A stretch of DNA of 64,000 nt, from assembly GCF_016918015.1 (NCBI RefSeq), contig NZ_JAERMK010000009.1, positions 145,527-209,526 of the forward strand. The letters run 5' to 3'. The notes beneath the pieces were generated by a model. That model made no database searches. It had not been told where the DNA came from and saw only the letters and a list, made by a program, of their open reading frames with translations. The stretch is from Glycomyces sp. YM15 (GTDB taxonomy: Bacteria; Actinomycetota; Actinomycetes; Mycobacteriales; Micromonosporaceae). Of the stretch, positions 58,816 through 64,000 are shown one piece after another (the first letter of the stretch is position 1; the number at the start of each line of letters is the position of its first letter). Both the position numbers and the translations under genes were made by a program.

Positions 58816-60864
58816 CTAGAGGTAACGCCAGCAGACCGTGTAGGCGTGCTCCGGGAAGTCATTGCTCATCCAGGTGCTCCAGCCGTCGTTCCCGCACCAG
58901 TCCAGGTTCTCGTACTCGTCGATGCGACCGGTGACATAGGTGTTCGCGCTGTCGCAGTCCGCGAACGTGAACAACGCCGTCCCCGCATCCGGGTCACCGC
59001 TCATCGACATGCAGTCGTCCTGCGTCGCGTACCCCATGTCGTCCGGATAGATCATGCTCAAGCACAACACCACATCCAGATAGGACTGCGCGGTGGTGAA
59101 CGTGTAGTTCTGGTTGTAGTACACCGACGCCGAGCACGAACCCGGATCACTCACGCCCTCAAGGCGTTCCAGCACCTCGAACGCGCCCTCCTGGCAGTCG
59201 ATCGGATACCACTCCGAGACGCTGTCGTTCGGCCCGAACACGCACTCGCCGACCTCCGCGTGATACGCCTCCCCGTTGGGGTGCAGGTAACTCAAGCACA
59301 GCACCAGGTTCCCCGCCGAAGACGAGACGCTGGTCGTCACGTCGTCGACCGAATCGCACGAGGACAGGTCAGTGGTGCCGTCGACGACCTCCACCACTTC
59401 GAAGCTCCCGTCCTCGCAGGACGACGGTTCGAGGTCCGCCGAGGTCGCATCGCCGTAATCCCAGAAGCAGTCGCCCACCACCGCGGCGACCACCGGATCC
59501 GTCTCGGTCTCGACCGGATCGGTCTCCTCACCGCCCAGACCCGAGTCGCCACCGCCGTCCCCGTCCGACGCCCCGTCGCTCAGCGCCCGGTCCGGGTCCT
59601 CGCCGGCGTCCCCGCCCAGGTTCGGGAGCACCACGATCAACGCGATGACCACCACGGCCAGCACCCCGAGCACCGCGTACAAGACCGTCCGGTCCTGCTT
59701 CGGGCCCTGCTGCGGCAGATAGGGACCAGCCGGCGGCAGTACCGGCCCGCCGGGCTGCGTCGGCGCGCCCGCGGGCGCATGAACCGGGTTCGCGGGCGCG
59801 TACGCCGGAGCCGCGGGCGGCACGGGCGCATACCCCTGCGGCGCCGACATGTACGGCGGCTCAGGCGCATAGCTGATCGGCGCCGGCTCGGACGGCCCCG
59901 GCCGCGCGGGGACGATGCCCGGGCCGAACATCACCACCGTCCGGTCAGGACGCACCAACGTGTCCCAGCCGTGACGGCGGGCCAGCTCGGCGACCTCGGC
60001 CCGCTGCCGCTGCTCCGCAGCGGCGACGGCGGGCGGCCACGGCGCGGCCAACGGCTCACCGATGCGCAGCACCAGCTCGGCCGCGCTGATCCGCTCCGCG
60101 GGCTGCTTGCGCATGCAGGGTTCGACCAGGAACCGCAGCGCCTCGGGCAGACGCTCGAGACCGGGGTCGCCGTGCACGACCCGGTTCATGATCTCGTACA
60201 GCGCTGGGGCATCGAACGGATTCACGCCCGTGCTCGCGGTGATCACCGTGGTGCCCAAGGAGAACAGGTCCGAGGCGGGCCCGATGGACTGCCGCGCGAC
60301 CTGTTCGGGCGACATGTACGCGGGCGCTCCGATGAGCGCGCCCGTCTGCGTGATCGAAGCCTCGCCCCCGGCCTCCTCGGTGACGCGCGCGATCCCGAAA
60401 TCGATGAGGCGCACGCCGTCGTCCGCGAGGATCACGTTCGAGGGCTTCAGGTCCCGATGGACGACACCGTAGGAGTGGATCTCCGCCAGCGCGGCGGCGA
60501 GGCCGTGCATGAGGCGCCTGGTGGAGGCTTCATCCAAGGGCCCGTTGGCGTTCAGGGCTTCGGCGAGGGTGGGGCCGTGGAAGAACTCCGAGGCGAGCCA
60601 AGGTTCGGGGGCGTGCTCGTCCGAGCCGAGGACGGCGGCGGTCCAACGGCTCGCGGCGACCTCGCGGGAGGTGATGACCTCGCGGCGGAAGCGGAACCGG
60701 AACTGGGGGTCGTGGAGGAGGTCGGGACGCATGACCTTGAGCGCCACCAGTTGTCCGTCGCCTGCGGCGGCGAGGAGGACGCGGCCCATGCCTCCCTCGC
60801 CGAGTTCGGCGAGGACCCGGTAGGGCCCGATCTCCCGCGGCTGGTCATCGCGGAGTGGCTTCAT
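58816..60864 (-). CDS. Ser/Thr protein kinase with Cys-rich ectodomain
   Basis: 682 residues. The kinase domain (12-270) is complete: GEGGMGRV, Lys43, HRDLKPSN (136-143), DFGIAR (155-160), APAYMSPEQ. A Pro/Ala-rich juxtamembrane segment (318-390) leads to one membrane helix (393-415). Outside the cell, an acidic linker is followed by three repeats of a cysteine-bearing unit (about 460-680: VGDCFWDYG, VGECVFGPN, QDDCMSMSG as repeat starts; CEDGSFEVVE and CQEGAFEVLE as second parts). It is a receptor-type kinase; the ligand is unknown. ATG has AGGAG about 9 nt upstream. Confidence 0.92.
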   Translation of the reverse strand: MKPLRDDQPREIGPYRVLAELGEGGMGRVLLAAAGDGQLVALKVMRPDLLHDPQFRFRFRREVITSREVAASRWTAAVLGSDEHAPEPWLASEFFHGPTLAEALNANGPLDEASTRRLMHGLAAALAEIHSYGVVHRDLKPSNVILADDGVRLIDFGIARVTEEAGGEASITQTGALIGAPAYMSPEQVARQSIGPASDLFSLGTTVITASTGVNPFDAPALYEIMNRVVHGDPGLERLPEALRFLVEPCMRKQPAERISAAELVLRIGEPLAAPWPPAVAAAEQRQRAEVAELARRHGWDTLVRPDRTVVMFGPGIVPARPGPSEPAPISYAPEPPYMSAPQGYAPVPPAAPAYAPANPVHAPAGAPTQPGGPVLPPAGPYLPQQGPKQDRTVLYAVLGVLAVVVIALIVVLPNLGGDAGEDPDRALSDGASDGDGGGDSGLGGEETDPVETETDPVVAAVVGDCFWDYGDATSADLEPSSCEDGSFEVVEVVDGTTDLSSCDSVDDVTTSVSSSAGNLVLCLSYLHPNGEAYHAEVGECVFGPNDSVSEWYPIDCQEGAFEVLERLEGVSDPGSCSASVYYNQNYTFTTAQSYLDVVLCLSMIYPDDMGYATQDDCMSMSGDPDAGTALFTFADCDSANTYVTGRIDEYENLDWCGNDGWSTWMSNDFPEHAYTVCWRYL

Positions 60865-60985
60865 GCGACGGCTCCTGTTTCGGCGATTGGATTCGCAACG
60901 CTAGAACCCCCCGTCACAACTCTGTCATGACGGGCCGACGCCGATATCCCCAATTCGAGCCAGGCTCCGCGGCGGGCGCTCGCGT

Positions 60986-62017
60986 TCAGTCGAAGCGGCG
61001 GAGGACCACGGTGAGCTCGTTGCGGTTGTGCCGCAGCTGCCTTGCGAACTCGATGTCGTACGCGGCGCCGAGGATCGCGAAGGACTCGTCGATCTGCTCC
61101 AGCACGTGGTGGGCGCCGGTCTTGAGCGTGGTCACGGCCACGCCGAAGGGTTTGAGGAGTCGGGCGGAGTCGACCATGAGGCGGCTGGAGCGGTCGGGGC
61201 TCATCTTCATGTCGTTGACGAGGAGATCGAACCGGTCCCCGGTCTCACGGAGGAAGTTGCCCGCGGTGGTGCGCTCGTGGACGACGCCGGGGAGTTTCAG
61301 GACGCGCGGATCGAGGTCGCCGGGGTCGACGGCGGTGGTGCGGTAGCCGCGTTCGGCGAGGATGCGGGTCCAGCCGCCGGGCGCGGCGCCGTAGTCGAGG
61401 GCGGTGCCCTTGGGCTCGATGCCCTCGTCGATCGGATAGGCCTTGAACAGCTCTTCGAGTTTGAACTCGGCACGGGAGACCTGGTCGGGGGTCTTGGAGA
61501 GGCGGACTTCGCCGCCGGGCCAGGAGGAGAGGCTGTCGGCGACGCGGTTGACGCCGACGATCGCGGTCTTGGGGGTGAAGCAGATGGAGACGGCGACGGG
61601 GCTGCCGGTGCGGGTGACCTGGTAGCCGCGGTCGGTCAGGACCTGGGCGGCCCGCTCCCAGGCGTCGTGGCGGCTGAACTTGTAGGCGGTCTTGCCGCTC
61701 AACCAGATCTGCAGAGCGACCTCGGAGGTCGCGTACTCCCGGATCGCGGTGTCGAGGAAGTCGACGACCGATTCGAGCCCGGTGGCGGCGTGGTCGTATT
61801 CGGCGACGACGTTGGTGAGGTGCCGCGGGAAGACCAGCGGCGCCCGGCTGGCGAGCACGGCGAGGTCCTTGGCGGTGGAGTGCGCGGTCTCGATGACGGC
61901 GGACTCCTCGCCGACGCGGCGGACCTCGACGGCGTCCTCGACATGGTGGAGGAGTTCCTCCTTGGCGACGGGCCAGGAGTCGGCCGCCATGGAGAGCAGG
62001 GTCTTGCGTGTTGCCAT
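60986..62017 (-). CDS. FtsJ-like (RlmM/RrmJ) SAM-dependent rRNA methyltransferase
   Basis: 343 residues. The FtsJ core has SRAEFKLEELF (Lys), ALDYGAAPGGWTRILAERGY (SAM motif I), LLVNDMKMSPD (Asp), TLKTG (Lys) and RNELTVVL (Glu): the full K-D-K-E set of 2'-O-methyltransferases. The first ~170 residues are a THUMP-like RNA-binding part, so an RlmM-type 23S rRNA enzyme is most likely. ATG 62017 fits best; longer upstream starts have no ribosome-binding site. It is separate from the kinase by 121 nt. Confidence 0.88.
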   Translation of the reverse strand: MATRKTLLSMAADSWPVAKEELLHHVEDAVEVRRVGEESAVIETAHSTAKDLAVLASRAPLVFPRHLTNVVAEYDHAATGLESVVDFLDTAIREYATSEVALQIWLSGKTAYKFSRHDAWERAAQVLTDRGYQVTRTGSPVAVSICFTPKTAIVGVNRVADSLSSWPGGEVRLSKTPDQVSRAEFKLEELFKAYPIDEGIEPKGTALDYGAAPGGWTRILAERGYRTTAVDPGDLDPRVLKLPGVVHERTTAGNFLRETGDRFDLLVNDMKMSPDRSSRLMVDSARLLKPFGVAVTTLKTGAHHVLEQIDESFAILGAAYDIEFARQLRHNRNELTVVLRRFD

Positions 62018-62159
62018 GCCGTGGATCCCTCTGCGTGATGCGGACGCCCGCCGCGTCTCGGGGGACATTCGCGACCAGTGTATTCATCGCGGACGTTCAC
62101 CTCACGCGATGCCCGCATGTCGGCAGTCACAAGGCCTGCGGCAACCCCCTGCAGCAAGA

Positions 62160-62197
62160 AATCCCGTCCGTCGGTCTCACGACCGGCGAACGGGATT
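62160..62197 (-). terminator. hairpin after tRNA-Phe
   Basis: The outer arms 62160-62167/62190-62197 and an inner GGTC/GACC pairing fold just past the tRNA 3' end on the minus strand, followed by a T-rich run. Confidence 0.65.
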
Positions 62198-62201
62198 CGA
62201 G

Positions 62202-62278
62202 TGGTGGCCAGGGCCGGGATCGAACCGGCGACCTACCGCTTTTCAGGCGGTCGCTCGTACCAACTGAGCTACCTGGCC
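62202..62278 (-). tRNA. tRNA-Phe (GAA)
   Basis: 77 nt. Acceptor GGCCAGG/CCTGGCC, T-arm CCGGTTCGATCCCGG, anticodon stem ACCGC/GCGGT with loop CTGAAAA gives GAA. CCA is encoded at 62202-62204. Confidence 0.95.
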
Positions 62279-62504
62279 AGGAGGTGCACTTTGCGCACCG
62301 CCGTGAACACTGTACAGCACCGCCGGTCACTCGCTCCATGCGGCATTGCCGCGAACGTGACGGCGGCCCTCCGCGGGCACGCCTTCCCTTTCGCACGGGG
62401 TTGAACTGGCCGAACCCAAGGGCCGCAACCCCTTCCGGAGGCGTGGTCAGGGGCGTCGGCGGGCGCGGGTAGCGTAATGGGCCCCGACCCCCGAGGAGGT
62501 TTCT

Positions 62505-63752
62505 GTGACCCGACTCGCTGCTACGCCACCCATGGGCTGGAATTCATGGGATGTGTTCGGAACTTCAGTGACCGAAGCCGAGACCCGCGCGAACGCCGAT
62601 TTCATCGCCGAGCACATGGCCGGACACGGCTGGGAGTACGTGGTCGTCGACATCCAGTGGTACGACCCCGCGGCCCGCGCGGGCGGCTACAACCTCGGCA
62701 CCCGCCTCACCCTCGACGAGTACGGCCTGCCCCAGCCGGCCCCGAACCGCTTCCCGTCGGCCGCGAACGGGGCCGGGTTCAAGCCCCTCGCCGACTACGT
62801 GCACTCGTTGGGTCTGAAGTTCGGCGTCCACATCCTCCGGGGCATCCCGCGCCAAGCGGTCGCGGCGGACACCCCCATCAAGGGCAGCGAGTACTCGGCG
62901 GCGCAGATCCCCGACCGCGAGCGGGTCTCCTCGTGGATCGACGACAACTGGGGCATCGACCACTCCCACCCGGGCGGGCAGGCCTACTACGACGCGCTGG
63001 TCCGCCAGTTCGCGGCATGGGGCGTGGACTACATCAAGGCCGACGACATGATCGCCCCCTATTGGGAGGACGAGGTCGAGGCGTTCTGGCACGCGGTCGA
63101 CGCGGTCGACCGCGACATCGTGCTCAGCCTCTCCCCCGGGATGAGCCTCTCGACCGACCACGCCGAGCACCTGCAGGCGCATTCGCACCTGTGGCGCATC
63201 TCGGCGGATCTGTGGGACCGCTGGCGCGACATCGACACCCAGTTCGACCTGCTCCGCGACTGGTCGCCCTTCGCGGGCCCGGGCCACTGGCCCGACGCCG
63301 ACATGCTCCCGTTGGGGCACATGGGTATCCGCGCCGAGGTCGGCGAGCCCAGGCAGAGCCTGCTGACGCCCGACGAGCAGCGGACGATGCTCACCCTGTG
63401 GTGCATCGCCCGCTCACCGCTGATGGTCGGCGCCGATCTGCCGACGTCGAGCGCTGAAACGATCGAACTGCTGACGAACCCCGAAGTGCTGGCGGCCCAG
63501 CGCCACTCCGCCGACGCCCGCGAGGTCTGGCGCGAGGGCCGGCACGTCGCCTGGGCCTCCGCCGATGGGGCCTTCGCGGCGGTCTTCAACCGCGGCTCCG
63601 AAGCGGCCGAGCTGCAGTTGCCCTGGGAAACGCTGGGGCTGGCGCAGCCGGTGCATGTGCGCGACTGCTGGAGCCGCTCGGACATCGTGCCGGGGGATCA
63701 TCTGCGGGTGAAGCTCCAGCCGCACAGCTCGGCACTGTTCAAGTTGTCCTGA
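62505..63752 (+). CDS. GH27 alpha-galactosidase-like glycosidase
   Basis: 415 residues, cytoplasmic (no signal peptide). The GH27 barrel reads PPMGWNSWDVFG at the start, GWEYVVVDIQWYD, GLKFGVHILRGIPRQA, VDYIKADDM with nucleophile Asp180, WRISADLWDRW with acid/base Asp235 and GHWPDADMLPLG. A beta-sandwich domain follows from about 330. The family removes alpha-galactose, or alpha-N-acetylgalactosamine/arabinopyranose, from sugars and glycans. GTG 62505 has GGAGG 5 nt upstream. No transporter gene follows before the artefact. Confidence 0.9.
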   Translation: MTRLAATPPMGWNSWDVFGTSVTEAETRANADFIAEHMAGHGWEYVVVDIQWYDPAARAGGYNLGTRLTLDEYGLPQPAPNRFPSAANGAGFKPLADYVHSLGLKFGVHILRGIPRQAVAADTPIKGSEYSAAQIPDRERVSSWIDDNWGIDHSHPGGQAYYDALVRQFAAWGVDYIKADDMIAPYWEDEVEAFWHAVDAVDRDIVLSLSPGMSLSTDHAEHLQAHSHLWRISADLWDRWRDIDTQFDLLRDWSPFAGPGHWPDADMLPLGHMGIRAEVGEPRQSLLTPDEQRTMLTLWCIARSPLMVGADLPTSSAETIELLTNPEVLAAQRHSADAREVWREGRHVAWASADGAFAAVFNRGSEAAELQLPWETLGLAQPVHVRDCWSRSDIVPGDHLRVKLQPHSSALFKLS

Positions 63753-63798
63753 ACGGACAATGATCGACAGCCTGCTGCGGCCGGTGATGCTGTCGTGT

Positions 63799-64000
<202 letters not shown>

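Overview
The window is about 70% GC and gene-dense. Its gene content is that of an actinobacterium (Actinomycetota): a WhiB regulator beside a PonA2-type penicillin-binding protein and paired ArsA-like ATPases, CarD, a mycothiol-dependent-isomerase-fold protein, three LytR-CpsA-Psr proteins, DUF3151, SpoIIE-type phosphatase signalling and a PASTA-type cell-wall enzyme. A member of Glycomycetaceae or a relative is a guess; genus cannot be fixed from sequence alone. At least fourteen genes appear to start without a leader: a TANNNT -10 box ends 6-7 nt before the start codon.

Layout. 1-8.3 kb: end of a sortase-anchored surface protein, a small unknown protein, a P1/S58 peptidase, a secreted GH114-like protein, a PutP-type Na+/solute symporter, a diguanylate cyclase and a zinc-ribbon membrane protein. 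8.3-11.8 kb: three tandem LCP (cell-wall polymer ligase) paralogues. 11.9-18.3 kb: siderophore-interacting flavoprotein with an iron box, an ABC exporter preceded by a 37-residue membrane peptide, an orphan histidine kinase, tRNA-Tyr, YajQ and a small membrane protein. 18.3-24 kb: RecD2-like helicase, AGCS symporter, DEDD exonuclease, lipoprotein. 24-27.4 kb: carD, ispF, TPR protein, fumarylacetoacetase-like enzyme. 27.4-34.6 kb: a block matching, from memory, the Mycobacterium tuberculosis Rv3678c-Rv3682 order (RidA, small protein, two ArsA-like ATPases, WhiB4-like, PonA2). 34.6-37.4 kb: lone ABC ATPase, EEP-fold membrane protein, DinB-like protein.

37.4-39.2 kb looks like an integration scar: a 3' tRNA-Ser remnant, a PAS-SpoIIE phosphatase, a possible integrase tail and the intact tRNA-Ser(CGA). 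39.3-49.5 kb: deoD, an OafA/SGNH acyltransferase, an accD-fadE operon behind a strong promoter with an 18-bp operator palindrome, a Rieske lipoprotein, DUF3151, NhaA and a second AGCS symporter. 49.7-54.6 kb: a divergent Fur-type regulator and catalase sharing a 17-bp palindrome, a TnpB-like protein that lacks the whole RuvC nuclease domain, a TSUP permease and a ChaA antiporter. 54.8-58.6 kb: aldehyde dehydrogenase, and a MarR regulator divergent from two SnoaL-like proteins and a haloalkane-dehalogenase-like hydrolase, with repeated operator motifs. 58.8-63.8 kb: Ser/Thr kinase with a three-repeat cysteine-rich ectodomain, FtsJ-like RNA methyltransferase, tRNA-Phe and a GH27 alpha-galactosidase.

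The last ~200 bases are an assembly artefact: long G homopolymers followed by an exact copy of 45582-45651 from inside the Rieske gene. No CRISPR array, rRNA or intact mobile element was seen. The most unusual items are the RuvC-less TnpB, the tRNA-Ser/phosphatase scar, the MarR/SnoaL/dehalogenase unit and the abrupt codon-ending switch inside fadE.
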